Of a DNA stretch of 64,000 nt, positions 21,716-33,238 are shown piece after piece. The notes below the pieces were generated by a model. That model was not told where the DNA came from, searched no databases, and saw only the letters and a program-made list of their open reading frames with translations. The stretch's first letter is position 1. Each line of letters begins with the position of its first letter. Location of the stretch: positions 1 to 64,000 of the forward strand of contig ARYC01000574.1 of the NCBI GenBank assembly GCA_000711775.1, given 5' to 3'. This stretch comes from Oxytricha trifallax (taxonomy: Eukaryota > Ciliophora > Spirotrichea > Sporadotrichida > Oxytrichidae). The translations under genes and the position numbers were made by a program.

Positions 21716-22676
21716 TTTTTTTTATAAATTTTTTAAATTATGTTTAATCAAATATCAATTTTAAAGAAAAAATAATTGTATTTATTTTATTTATTTATTT
21801 TTTTGCATTTAATAAAATTTTAAACAATTAATATATTATTCAATGGAATCATGATTATAAAAATTTTATAATTATGTATAAGTGATTTCAATATAAATAT
21901 TACCTATTATTAATAAATATGAATAGTTATTATGAGCAATATAAATAATTTATTATTAAAGTAATTAAACTTAATATAAAATACTACATATAATCGTGAA
22001 AAAATTTAGATTTTACTGGAAATACATTTAAAATAATTATTCTAAACATGACTTATGCTGATCAATCAAATATAAAAACATTTTTATCTAATTTTATCTA
22101 AATATATATTAATATAGATAATTTTATTTATATTTAATTCTATTTTAAGTCTATTTTGATAATAAAACTATAACTGAAAATTTAATGTTAATTAAATTGA
22201 TATTTATTTTAATAAATCTGAAACTTGCGATATTTGTCAAATAATTAAATCCAATAATTCATTATTGATTACTACATTTCAAATTTACTAATTTAATCTA
22301 TTTTATAAAGTTTTATTTCTAAATTATTTTTTGTGGAAAATATTTAAATAATTTCAAAAAAATATAAAAAACTTTTTGCCATTAATTCATTAATATATTG
22401 AATTGAATCATTCCTTGAATAATTTAAAAATTATAAAATAATAAATATAAGTTTTCCAATTTCACTATATTAATAATATTAGAAAGCCTCATTATTATAA
22501 ATCTTAGTACAATTGGCTATGATTTGTTTAATATTGATCTCTTTTTTCTATTCTTTATTTTTATTATAATTGAATATTATTGAGAGAACTTGATAAATAT
22601 ACAAAATGTATAAATGCTAAATATTAACTTTATTATAAATTACGAAATAAAATTTATAATTTATTAATAAAATATT
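21716..22676. other. IES between MDS 15 and 16
   Basis: About 0.96 kb of AT-rich DNA; nothing else seen. Confidence 0.6.
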
Positions 22677-22789
22677 CTGCTAAACATTCCTGTTCAGTTT
22701 TCTTCTTGAAATGTTGGGCTGATTTGCAAAGTATGGATCATCCTCCTCAATATTAGTATCTTCATGCTCATTATTTATGTAATTAAAAA
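22677..22789 (-). CDS. MDS 15
   Basis: Encodes INNEHEDTNIEEDDPYFANQ then PNISRRKLNRN. Pointer TAATTAAAAA at 22780-22789 shared with 25512-25521 (10 bp), in frame. Confidence 0.85.
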
Positions 22790-24114
22790 TATTTTAATAT
22801 TTTAAATAAAAATAATATTCCGAATTAGAAACTTGAAACTTGAAATAATTGATAAAATTATTTAAATTTGGTAAATTTAAAATAATAAGTTATTTATATG
22901 TTTTAGTATTTATTCATTATCATGAATATTGTTTCATTTTTTTTAAAAAAAGAAGTTATTTGTTACTTTATAAAAAGAAATGGTTTAATTAAATATAATT
23001 TGTGGTAAATAAAATACACTGAATGATGACCTCTTCATAATTATGAAAGTATATTTTGTAAAAAAATAGCTTATTTTTGTTTTTAGCATAATTAGAATTA
23101 TTTCATATTTGTTCTTACAATTCTTAAAAAATGGTTACAAAAAGTTATTAAAAAACAAAATTAAGAAGTAAAGAAAAAGTAATTAATTATAGATTCTTTG
23201 GTCAAAATCAATAAAAGTAATTGTTATTAGATTGATTTAGTTAAATTTACAATTCTTAAAATTATGTAGTGAACAAAATATTTTTAAAAGGAAGAAGTCA
23301 AGATCATGAAAACTTGTAGAACTTTTTAGCATTGATTTTAGATTGTGTTGTCATTAAATTTCATGCAAGTTTTACGGATTGCCGTTAACTCTGCTAATTA
23401 AAAATTTGAACCAATGTTATTTTTTAATCAACTTGAATTAATATCTTTTATCGATGCTAGCTTTCAATAAAAATAAAATTATTCATAAGTTTTAGTCAAT
23501 GGTTGTTATGTGCTCAATCCAAGACTCCCACAAAAAAACATCCATATTCATTAAAAAATTTTGATTCTAATTGTTGAAATCATTTTCTTCCATCATATCT
23601 TGATCTCTTAGTATTATTTAATGATAAAATATCTCATTTTTAAAAAATATTCTCAACAAATCAAATCTAATCTTATTTATAATATTTTCTTTAAAAATAT
23701 TTACTATTGTGACTTATATTATTTAGATGCTCCCACAGGAAATTAACTAAAAATATTATCCATTTAACTTGATAAATATAATTTTACGAGCCAATAATCT
23801 CATCTCATTCAACTATTTATAGAAATTGTTGTAATAATTTAATTGATCTGTATTCGAAATAATATTTATTTTGAATAAGTTTTTTTTCCAATTTTTATAA
23901 AATTATTACTATTATAATGATAAGTTATTTCTTTAATGATATCTCCTTTTAAATATGACCGTATTCATTAATAAGCGAATTAATCAATATATTTTTATTC
24001 GTGATAGACAGTAAATGAGAATATTTATTAAAAAATTATTTATTTTGTTATTACTACAATTGTTTATACATATAAAATTATAAACTATTAAATACATTGA
24101 ATAAATTAAAAATT
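22790..24114. other. AT-rich IES DNA with a solo foldback-arm relative
   Basis: Part of the 2.7-kb IES between MDS 14 and 15. At 23727 ATGCTCCCACAGGAAA is identical to the arm motif of the foldback at 46345-47335, and the similarity continues weakly for about 100 bp. No gene. Confidence 0.45.
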
Positions 24115-24690
24115 TGGGTTACTGGTCAAACAATCCCTACAACAAATGTCCTTTTTCTTTTTGTATATTGACAGAGTTTTTACGCAGATCAAGTTTGTAA
24201 TAAGCCCCTTTTGCATATGAGCAATAATAATCAATCTATAACAGAATAAATTTAATTTTGGTAATGTATTGTTAAAATTATAAGGACTTATAAAGGCTTA
24301 GAATTAGGTGCTATCTCTTTAAATTCAATGCTAATAGACAATGAGAGCTAACAGATGCTGGAGATTTATGTGGCAGTTTTGCTATAGTTGTGTAATCTAG
24401 TAATAGGTTTGAGTTTATCACTATAATTATCGCATCCATGATTCAACTTTAACAATAAATATAATCTTTATGATAAACTACCCCAAACCTAGTATAAGCT
24501 CACTCAAATTCATCATATTAAACATTAAAACCTTCCATAAACCCATTTATAACCTAATAAAGGATGCGTTACAGTCTACTTTTATCAATTAAAAATTAAT
24601 CAAACAAGTCAGGGGTTTTAATATTCTTCAGAATCAAACTTTGTCATAATAAAAAAAGAAAAAAAACATTCAGGTGAGAGGATTGTTTGA
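24115..24690. mobile_element. TBE end fragment, itself flanked by a short inverted repeat
   Basis: 24290-24510 (minus strand) is a broken copy of the TBE transposase N-terminus, matching 7790-7930, and AGGGGTTTTAATA at 24611-24623 is a decayed C4A4 end. Outside it, TCAAACAATCCCT at 24126 and AGGATTGTTTGA at 24677 form a ~40-bp imperfect inverted repeat. Either a second element took up the TBE fragment, or the match is part of a decayed TBE. Confidence 0.5.
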
Positions 24691-24834
24691 CTTGCTAGCC
24701 AAAATTTTAATTTTTAATTAAATTATAGTAAAATTATATACTCATCTCTTGTCCTCTTCTTAAAATATAAATTTAATTAATTATTTTATTAAAGTTTGAA
24801 AGTTTGTGTATAACTCTTCAGTGCAAAATCAAAA

Positions 24835-25330
24835 TATTATAAAAACTTTTTTGTAATTTTTCGAATAACTTTTAGTATCTTCATAACTCATTTAATTAGT
24901 TATAAAGACCCTAAATATGAAATCTGATTATCTTTTTAGTAAAAATTATTTAATTTCCTTAATTAAAATTGATACAAATTTATTCAAATAAATACAATAT
25001 TTAATGATTTTGTTATAAATTAATTGTGTTTAATTATAATTAAAATAAAATTATTGGCTTATATATACAAATTTGAATAAATAAATGTTGGCTTGAGTAT
25101 TTAAAATTTTATTTTAAGTGTAAATAAAAAGTAATTAAACATAATTAATTTATAACAAAATCATTAAATATTGTATTTATTTGAATAAATTTATATCAAT
25201 TTTAATCAAGGAAATTTATAATTTTTACTAAAAAGATAATCATATCTTATATTTAGGGTCTGTGTAACTAATTAAATGAGTTATGAAGACACTAAAAGTT
25301 AATCGAAAAATTACAAAAAAGTTTATTAAA
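24835..25330. mobile_element. Foldback element
   Basis: Near-perfect arms of about 185 bp: left TTCATAACTCATTTAATTAG with right CTAATTAAATGAGTTATGAA, and left AATTTTTCGAATAAC with right inverse. Central unpaired part about 120 bp. No coding block. Confidence 0.8.
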
Positions 25331-25511
25331 TATTTTTATAATCATACAAAAGAAAAATGCTCAAAAAAATTTTGAATTTGATTATTATAACTTTTAAATA
25401 TTACCTATATTAATTATTTAAGATACAAATTGAATTTTAGTAATCATAGATTTTAATTATATTTTTTATTTATTTAATTTAATGTCAAATATTAATAATT
25501 GATTGTATATT

Positions 25512-25617
25512 TAATTAAAAAAATTCTTGACAATCCTTTTAGGTTGATTTTGCTGATTTTGATTTTGATTTTTCTAATTTCCATGTGAAGAAGGGGCATT
25601 CATTAAATATAATTAAA
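25512..25617 (-). CDS. MDS 14
   Basis: Encodes MNAPSSHGNQKNQNQNQQNQ then PKRIVKNFF. Its ATG looks like a gene start, but a 7-bp repeat (AATTAAA at 25611-25617 and 27863-27869) joins it in frame to MDS 13, so the Met is probably internal. The other pointer is the 10-bp TAATTAAAAA at 25512-25521. Confidence 0.8.
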
Positions 25618-25895
25618 AAATAAATAGTTTAATGAAATATAGTATCAAATAAAAAAATCTCTTGATAATTTTTCATTTAATTGTATTAAAACCCCAAGAT
25701 TAAAATTTGAATTAAAATAAACATAGCATTTTTAATAATATAATTCCTTTTTGAAGCTTTAAGATAAATATAAAAATACAAATTTTATAGGCACTTAATC
25801 ATAAATAAAAAAGCTACTAAATTATAAGCCTGAAACAATAAGCATCAACATAAACAAACGAGGCAATTCAACATTAATAAAATATCTAAACCTAA

Positions 25896-27044
25896 ATGGC
25901 TACCAAAACACAAGATGATTTATTCGAAATATGTCAATAGCACTAATGTTGAATCAAACTGTCTTCGAAAATGATTTCTGCAACTTTCAAGACTCAGAGG
26001 ATGGATCTGATTAGTGGAGGCTAATAATTGTCAAACTGTTTCAAGAGATGATAATTGAGTGGTGCAAGATATTGAAATACAAGAAGTAGGATGTTAATAA
26101 GTCTCTTATTTCTCAAGAACGGCTACCAGATGAATGGAAAGTGCTCGACTTTCAGAAATTACTTAAACCCTCAATAAAGAAAATATCGAAGAACGAGCGC
26201 ACGTTAAAGAACTTAATCAAACATCAAAGCGAGCAAAAGCGTAATTCTCGTGGTATTGTTTTAATCCTATAGCAGCAAGAAACGCTACACACTACCATTA
26301 GTTGTTATTGAGAGGTAGTGTAGAGGATCACTAATTGATGTTCAGTACAATCATAGACTAACTACTATCCTCTGTATTGAGATGATAACAAGTAAACTTT
26401 GCTTGCACGTCAAACAAAAGGAATGTAAGTTAGAGGGTACACGACACAGTTGGAAAGATTAAGCTTATGCACAGCTGGCAAGTTATCAATAAATTTTAAA
26501 GTTACCTCAAAGTGTTAAAATAGATAGAGCACAAAGATGCTTATGTCCTAAATTAACCAGTAGGTAAAATACAGCACAATCAAAGTGCGTTAACATCGTT
26601 GGAATAACCTCCTCAAGAAATCGAAACTTCTAAAAATGCCAGATGAAGAAACAAATCAACATTATTTTTATTTCATTGGAAAGAATAATATAAACCAGAT
26701 AATGCCGTCTCAGGCTTTCTTAAAGCATGATGATAACAGGAGATATCGTTTTGATAAAGGACTGAGAGTAAAATATTTGGATGTCAAAAAAGAGTTCTGC
26801 TTCTCTTTTTATTTTTGATGAAACTGGAAAATTTAAAAAGAGACATGATGTCGAATACTACTGTAGGACTATAAAATTGATGATAGTGGAATATAGGAGA
26901 GAAATGTTGATACGGAGATCAAACCAATGGTCGAAATGGAGATTGACATACTGGTATTTAGATTAAGGGCATCTTTACTACTGGAATCGCATAGATATAA
27001 CATAAAAGTTGGAATTTTCACCAACTCATGATCCCTTTGAATGA
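25896..27044 (+). CDS. Unidentified plus-strand germline gene inside an IES, several frame breaks
   Basis: Coding throughout about 1.15 kb in the ciliate code but in successive frames. Blocks: MATKTQDDLFEICQQHQ (25896); from ATG 25946 to TGA 26309-26311, VFENDFCNFQDSEDGSDQW, MIIEWCKILKYKKQDVNKSL and LPDEWKVLDFQKLLKPSIKK; then 26313-26765, LIDVQYNHRLTTILCIEMI and WKDQAYAQLASYQQILKLPQ; then MPDEETNQHYFYFIGKNNIN and FLKHDDNRRYRFDKGLRVKY; finally FDETGKFKKRHDVEYYCRTI and YRREMLIRRSNQWSKW to PTHDPFE and TGA 27042-27044. At least three to four frame steps, so decayed or interrupted. It lies on the opposite strand inside the MDS 13/14 IES, hence germline-limited. No family recognised; no clear terminal repeats. 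Confidence 0.6.
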
Positions 27045-27164
27045 ATGATAATATATTTATAATTTTCTTAATAGTTACCTTTAAAAATTAATTCACTTAA
27101 ATACTCATTATTAATGACTGTTTCATTATTTTCTCACATTCACTCTCAGCATTAAAATTAATAA

Positions 27165-27494
27165 CTCACCTATATATTATGATGTGGTAAATCAATCCCA
27201 TTAGCATTTAGTTCAGCTAATATTTAAAACTTTTTCGATATTAGGAGGTACTCTAAATTAGATATAAGTATTATGCATAAAATGTAACATCATTAAATGA
27301 TCATGCCTTAAATAAAATCTAAAGGCATTCAAATTCCTAATATATAATGACAAGTTGCCATTTTTATTCGGAAGAGATTGATAGCTTTTCAATAGTTCTG
27401 AGATATCATAATGCGACTAATCAAGTCCTAATGTTTAAAATCCAATTTGTTTAAGGTCTTTACTTCTCTAAGGTAAATTCTCATTAAGTTTAAT
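27165..27494 (-). CDS. Unidentified coding block
   Basis: Minus-strand frame open for about 94 codons: NENLPQRSKDLKQIGFQTLG, DISELLKSYQSLPNKNGNLS, RNLNAFRFYLRHDHLMMLHF and FRVPPNIEKVLNI, then one frame step at about 27213 to AELNANGIDLPHHNI. It lies in the MDS 13/14 IES. It may be a fragment of another gene or an element gene convergent with 25896-27044. Confidence 0.5.
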
Positions 27495-27862
27495 AAATAT
27501 AAAATTTTTTCAATTTTATTGCTATTTTATTATTATCTAACTATATTTTAAGAAAAATTTGTTCTAAGTAGTTGTTTATGATAATATAATAAATACAAAT
27601 TTTTATTTCTTTTTATAATTTATTACTAATACTAATGAATCTTGAAATTACTTTATCTCTTCATGATTTGAAGAAATTTAATCTTATTCAAAATTAATTA
27701 ATTTCAAATAATCTAAAATATAAATATAGATAAAAATATAATAATTACATGAATAAGTATTCATTAAATTAATCTTCGGGATTTATCTAAGAATTTAGAT
27801 ATTTCAACAATTTAATAAATGAGTATTTTAATTTAATTCAAATATAATTTTTTAATTTTTCA
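27495..27862. other. AT-rich IES DNA
   Basis: Nothing recognised. Confidence 0.4.
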
Positions 27863-27951
27863 AATTAAATTTTATGATTTCTCTGAGAAGTGGAAATCAT
27901 ACCAACATCACCATTTGATTGGTTAGCAAATGCATTCTAAGAGTCGAAATT
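27863..27951 (-). CDS. MDS 13
   Basis: Encodes DSQNAFANQSNGDVGMISTS then QRNHKI. Pointer AAATT (plus strand) at 27947-27951 shared with 28347-28351; joining reads MRTSRNFDSQNAF in frame. Confidence 0.8.
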
Positions 27952-28346
27952 GAAAATAAAAAATTTAAGGCATATCAAAATTAATTAAAATATATGGATT
28001 TAAATAGTATTTTCAGTTAATTTCCTTTTTTTAAGACAAAAGTAGAAGATATTTTTATTATAATTAAATATTAATTAGCAGACGATATTATTGAAAGAAA
28101 ATCTTAATAATAATATAATAAATAATTTAAATCATAATTTACAATTTTTTTTATTTAATAAAATAATTATATTTTTACATTTTTTTACAAAACAATTTAT
28201 CTCTTTCAAAATAACAATTTAATTAATTAATTTAAACAGACTTAATTAATTAATAATTCTTATAATTTGTATTCATTTAATAAATGCAAAAAATATTTCA
28301 ATTTTTTGTTCCTTTTTTTTGGATTCTTTATTTGCTAAATTTATTT
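27952..28346. other. IES between MDS 12 and 13
   Basis: About 0.4 kb of AT-rich DNA, nothing else seen. Confidence 0.6.
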
Positions 28347-28477
28347 AAATTCCTGGAAGTTCTCATCTACTATTGATTTACAGATGGTCTAGATTGTTGC
28401 ATAGACGGAGTTGGTCTCTAGGACTGCTGAGACTGCAATGGTCTGTTTGATGGTTTGGGTACCCTCTAAGAATCCAT
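28347..28477 (-). CDS. MDS 12
   Basis: Encodes MDSQRVPKPSNRPLQSQQSQ then RPTPSMQQSRPSVNQQQMRT. A TGA precedes the ATG directly, so the MDS must begin at or after the ATG. Candidate pointers back to MDS 11 are CCAT (28474-28477 and 32040-32043) or CTCT within the following codons. Confidence 0.75.
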
Positions 28478-28631
28478 TCAATACCCAATTTATTTTTACT
28501 TTAAATAATTATTTAATGGCAATAGTTTGCGATTAATTCACACTTTATTTATGGTTTTAAAAGAGCTATATATAGTATAAATTTTGGTAATTATAATGAT
28601 AACATGGGAGTTTATGATCTAATTATGCGAG

Positions 28632-29290
28632 TCAAAATCTCAACACCCAAATTAGAAGTTTTAGTTATTTTATTTTTAGGGTATTGTTTTATAAATTTTG
28701 TAGAAAACGCATTGTTAAAGAATTAATGAATTATTAAGCTTTAAAAAGAGTATATAGTAAAAATTATTTTATTTAATTCAAAAAGATTTTATTTGCTTAT
28801 TTTTGATTTACATTATGAATTTTTATCTCTGTTATACCTTGAGTATTTCTTATTTTATAAAATTTAGATAGGAAAGATCAATTGCTATTGTTATTATAAA
28901 ACTCTTCTATCTATTTTATTTATTCTTGCTTTAATCTATACTATTTGATATACATTTAAGCTCGCTAATTGATTTTTTACCATTTTAGATTTCAATGTAA
29001 CCTCTATATTACACGCTAAAGTTACAATTACTTATCTTAAGCTATATTGAAGTCGGTAAGAACTAATATTTTAAAATGAAGATATTCAGCAAACATCTTC
29101 ATGCCTGAAATATCTATGAACATATCCAAGGATATATGCAATTCATTGAAAGCCTTAATTATGTCTGATATAATATCATTAAAATCTTCAGGTTACCTGT
29201 TATGAGAAAATTATCATCTATGGGGTAGATCCTTCCCCAATCTATCTTTAATTTAGTTTGATAACTGTCTGACGCTAAGTAATATTGTAG
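28632..29290. mobile_element. TBE fragment: left end plus broken kinase gene (minus strand)
   Basis: 28632-28695 is a worn TBE terminal repeat ending TTTTTAGGGTATTG. 28990-29230 (minus strand) matches the TBE kinase catalytic loop region at 4420-4620, for example CTATGAACATATCCAAG and ATGTCTGATATAATATC. The transposase half is missing. Many breaks. Confidence 0.65.
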
Positions 29291-29349
29291 AAAATAAATG
29301 TAAAGTGGGAAATTAATTATTAAATTTATCATCATTTATTTTTTTGAAT

Positions 29350-29512
29350 TTTTAGTTGTTATATTTAAACTTGGCTTCATTCGATAGAGAATTCAAATAA
29401 GTATAATTTTATTATTTAGTACTTTTTTATCACATCCATTATTGGATTGATATATCCTATTAAGAAAATTCTGATAAATTTGAATTCTATCTAATTTGTC
29501 CAAATTTAAATA
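29350..29512. mobile_element. Short MITE, second copy of the 40.94-kb family
   Basis: Left end contains CTTCATTCGATAGAGAATTC, nearly identical to 40982-41002, with an imperfect inverted match GAATTCTATCTAATTTGTCC at the right. About 160 bp, non-coding. Confidence 0.5.
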
Positions 29513-29929
29513 AGCCAATCTTAACTTACCAAGAATGTAAAATTGATAATATATTTAGATTTAATTTAATATTTCAATTTCGAATGTATTCTTACAATAG
29601 CAACTAATTTACTTGTGGCTAATTAGAGCAATAGTTTTAGAACTATACAATAATTTAAGTCAAGAATTATAAATAAAGTTGCAATGAAATTTAAATTTCT
29701 TAAATAATTAATATAATTAAATTATATATGTAAGAGGAAATTCAATATTTTTCACAAAAATATTTAATCTTATTTTAATTTTAATATTATGATGATGAAT
29801 AACGAAAGATAATGTGAATAGGAAATTTATTTAATAAGTTCTCTAGTTTTAAATATATATTTATCACTACTATTATTTTAGCTGTGTTAATATTGAATGA
29901 GCGTTTATTATTTATTTAGTTCTAGTGAT

Positions 29930-30300
29930 TATGATTTCTGATTAAATTATCATTATCTCTATAGTCTCTTGATCAATTGTAAATCTCAGATGAGGGAGCG
30001 ACTTTTGCTTTTTGGAACTACGTGTCTTTCATAGGGAACTTTTTATAATCTTAACCCGTGTCATTTCTTCACACGTCCCTTGACTCTTCGGATCCCGACT
30101 CGGCCAGATCGCAGCCTTGTACCTAGGAGAATGTCGCTTGCCTCAACTGGTGACATAGCTAATTACTGAGACATCTCGTTTTTCGACTTTTTCATTTGCT
30201 TTTGTTTTACTCAGTTAGAACATGTTATCATCAAGAACAGTTTTCATAGCTTCAATCCAAAGAACACCTTGACCATTTTTTGCAATAACTATAGTAATTA
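29930..30300 (-). CDS. GC-rich coding island with conflicting frames, possible MDS 11b
   Basis: 30050-30160 is the most GC-rich stretch of the window. On the minus strand one frame reads WIEAMKTVLDDNMFQLSKTK then ANEKVEKRDVSVISYVTS, and a direct repeat AAAACT would join it in frame to the end of MDS 11. Further on, three frames are partly open: RHSPRYKAAIWPSRDPKSQG, MSPVEASDILLGTRLRSGRV, and LRQATFSQVQGCDLAESGSE followed by KDTQFQKAKVAPSSEIYN. The last resembles the rest of the locus. Function and true frame unresolved; a structured non-coding RNA is an alternative. Confidence 0.4.
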
Positions 30301-30677
30301 TAATTTAATTTTTAATAAGAAAAATCTTTTTTACTTTAAAGTTAATAAAAAGCCGTTTTTGCTTTCACTTTTTGAATTTGTTATTAATATTAAAATAAGT
30401 TTTATAATTAACTTTTACTCTATATTTATTAAAAGTTAATTGTAATAAGCTTGTAATTTTTTCCAATTTTATTATGAATTTTATTTATAAATGTTGAATA
30501 TGATAAGATTAAAGTTAAAATAAAATATTAATCATAAGATAAAAAAAATCAGACTCAAATAATTTTTAACACTTTATAATAAAAAACAGATACAATCAAA
30601 CCCCCAAAACCCCTTAATTAGGTTTATAAGTGCTTTGATTTGTAGGGAATTTGTTAGGGGTTGGGGTTATTAATTAA

Positions 30678-31330
30678 ATGCGAGACAAAAATAACAAGCT
30701 TTTGGGGTTCTATTTATGATGAAGAGTATATAGATTTTGTGTTTAAGCTGCGTTATGGATGTGATATATACAGTGAGTAAGTCAAACCAGTACTAAATTA
30801 TAAATATGTAGCACTGCTCTTAAATGAAGTCAATAAACTATCACTGCTTGCAAGCTATGTAATTGAGCAAAAGTAACTAAATTCAAGCCTAATAAGATTT
30901 AAAAATTCTTATATTGCATATAAATTACCATATTAAATTTAAACTTAAAAGTATTGTTAATGTAAAAATTTTGAAGCATTTGGCTTACTTCTCTATAACC
31001 AAAGAACTAATTTTTTTTAACGCCATGTCCCTGAAATGAAGATCTCTGCATACTATGTTGCTAAAATTTATAATCAAAATTGTGTAACTTACAAAGGAGT
31101 GAATCGTATCAAGAGAGTAATTGATTTCACTCTGTTTTTTTCATCAATAACATAAATTATATTTATAATTAAATGCAGAGAGTTCGATAGAATAATATTA
31201 AGCTTAATCATACTAACGAGGCTGAGTTAAACTTCAACACTTTCATCTAGAAGTCTTGGTATAATAGGCAAAGATGTATATCACTAGATAGTTAAGATAC
31301 AAACAATGGCAATTCTTGGACGTAATAGCG
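30678..31330 (+). pseudogene. TBE transposase remnant
   Basis: Starts MRDKNNKLLG and continues IYDEEYIDFVFKLRYGCDI, homologous to IYDEQYLDLLLKLRYG of the full copy. Around 31095 VNRIKRVIDFT matches VNRVKRVIDFT. The HADEAVFTFN motif has become NHTNEAELNFNTF, so the first catalytic Asp is Asn. Several frame breaks; second and third catalytic residues are deleted. Confidence 0.8.
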
Positions 31331-31489
31331 TGAATTTTTACTTAGAAACTTATTTTATTCATCCTCTTGATTTAGTCAGAGCAGTATAATATGTTCTTAG
31401 AGAAGTTGAAAATAAATACCCTAAAAAAAGATTATCTATTAATTGATAATCCTTTTGATTCCTGGATATTCCCCACAAAAAAAAGATTA

Positions 31490-31684
31490 AAGAGACGGAG
31501 ACACCTATGGAATATCTGGTCTCAAGCAGTAATTAATATAGAGAGTGAAATACCAAGAAACGATTACTTTAACTGCAAGAGTGAGAGAGATTCTAAGAAA
31601 AGAATCAAGAATTATCTTAATAAAAATAAAATAAATGGAGGTCTCAAAAAACTTGAATTCTCAACTATTATCAAGCCAATCTAA
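31490..31684 (+). pseudogene. TBE kinase C-terminal remnant
   Basis: RRRHLWNIWSQAVINIESEI then RNDYFNCKSERDSKKRIKN aligns with WDVWAVAAIILESDMECMSYFG of the full TBE kinase. Confidence 0.65.
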
Positions 31685-32039
31685 GAGAATTAAAAAAATA
31701 ATAGTAATAATCAAACATCAACTTAAAAAGATAAAATTCAGAGAATTTTCTCATGACTCTAAGCTAATAATTGTGTGAAATATACAAACACTCGCTGTTG
31801 TATTCACTTAAATTACTCATATTCAAACATAAACCCTTAAATAAACTATATTTTTAACCCTATTAAAGTATGCATTAACAATCAAATTTTATCAATTAAA
31901 ACTAATAATACAACTTCAGGGTTTTGGGGTTTTAATTAATCGTATTTAATACCCTTATAAAATATACGTTAACTGCAGCCATTTATCAATAAAGACTGAA
32001 GGTTTCAAGTTTTGATTTGTCTCTGGGGTTGTTGGATCA

Positions 32040-32235
32040 CCATGGATTAGCTTGAGGAGGTAGCTTGTCTCTCTCTTGAATGACTGGCTTAGTTCAGATT
32101 GCCTCTTCGAGAAATCTTTGATTCTTCATGGTGAGGTTAGTTCACTTACTACCTTCTATTTCTGGGATCATGTTGTCTCTATCCTGATTGATTGTTCTGT
32201 TAGTAGACATCATGATTGGCATCTATTATTTATTA
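32040..32235 (-). CDS. MDS 11 (may extend to about 32005)
   Basis: Encodes DANHDVYQQNNQSGQRQHDP, RNRRQQVNQPHHEESKISRR and NLNQASHSRERQATSSSQSM, with VIQQPQRQIKT continuing to a TGA near 32003. Pointer TTTATTA at 32229-32235 shared with 32439-32445, in frame. Downstream joining has three in-frame candidates: CCAT or CTCT to MDS 12, or AGTTTT to the GC-rich island. Confidence 0.8.
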
Positions 32236-32438
32236 ATTTTATTTAAATTTCATTAATTTTACAGTGTCAATTAAATAAAAATATAACTTATGATAGATTT
32301 TATTATGTAATACTTTATATTTTAAAAAAATATTATTTTCAATTTAGAACTCTTAACACATTTTTCCCTAACATATATTATTTTTATATAGTGTCTTTCA
32401 TTACTTTTAATTTAAATGAGTGATATTTTAATATTAAT

Positions 32439-32568
32439 TTTATTATAGTTATGCTTTGTATAATTATAAATGAGCAACAGTCCTTCGCCTTGATTGAGCA
32501 AGATTTGGATCAAGAAGCTGAGGATTCTGTGATCTTGAATGACCTTACGCATTCAATAAATTTTATTT
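32439..32568 (-). CDS. MDS 10
   Basis: Encodes LLNAQGHSRSQNPQLLDPN then LAQSRRRTVAHL. Pointer TATTT at 32564-32568 shared with 35632-35636; TTTATTA at 32439-32445 shared with 32229-32235. Both in frame. Confidence 0.8.
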
Positions 32569-33238
32569 TTTAAGTAGAATTAAAAAATTTAAGGAAAATA
32601 ATTAATTTTAATATAAAGGGAGACTTATAATATTTTGTTCAATATAAAATTTAATTTTAATCAGATATCGTTATTTTGTTGAAAATAATTTTGAAATATA
32701 GAAAATTTTTCACAATATAACAATATATATATAAGTGAATTATATTTTTGCTATACTGTAATATCTTACATAATATTAAATCTTGAACAAACTATTCATT
32801 TATTTTAATGAAATTATTCTTTCAATTAATCATTTTTATTTCTCAATGCATTAATGTTTATTCTTATATTAAATTCTTAAATTTTAATATAATTTGTATA
32901 TTTTTATTACTAAGCATAAAAAATTTAGTATTCATTTTATTAGACATAATAAGAATGATTAAATTCAAAATAATATTTTATTCATAATTCTATAATATTT
33001 GTAAAAAATAAAATAATAAATTATAAAACCCCATTATTATTATTTTACTTTGATAAATCTATTATTGTAGGAATTTATATGATTTGGGAAAATAAGTTGA
33101 AATTAGTTAATTATTAATTATATTTGGTTATGTTTTTGAAGAATTACTTCAACCCATAACATCATTATACTCTATGAATACCGTATTTAAAGTGAGAGTG
33201 GTCATTATTTTTATAATGGATTTAACTTTCTTCCAACT
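32569..33238. other. AT-rich IES DNA with a possible small coding block
   Basis: Part of the IES between MDS 9 and 10. At 33150-33205 (minus) MTTLTLNTVFIEYNDVMG is open and less AT-rich, but no junction to the locus was found. Confidence 0.3.

Larger units (their letters stand above)
30598..31935. mobile_element. Internally deleted TBE, 1.34 kb
   Basis: C4A4 ends at 30598 (CAAACCCCCAAAACCCC) and 31919-31934 (GGGTTTTGGGGTTTT). The left part carries the transposase N-terminus to the first catalytic region (30678-31330), the right part only the kinase C-terminus (31490-31684), in the orientation of a normal TBE. The 22-kDa ORF, centre and kinase N-terminus are deleted. Confidence 0.85.

Noticed and set aside
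30040-30170. GC-rich island as tRNA, 5S or large rRNA
   Set aside because: I could not find tRNA box motifs or recognisable rRNA stretches; an unknown structured RNA is not excluded.
30240-30300. WIEAMKT-like words as sign of a reverse-transcribing element
   Set aside because: Only a few residues fit, no neighbouring reverse transcriptase motifs or terminal repeats are visible, and the block joins the Q/N-rich locus.
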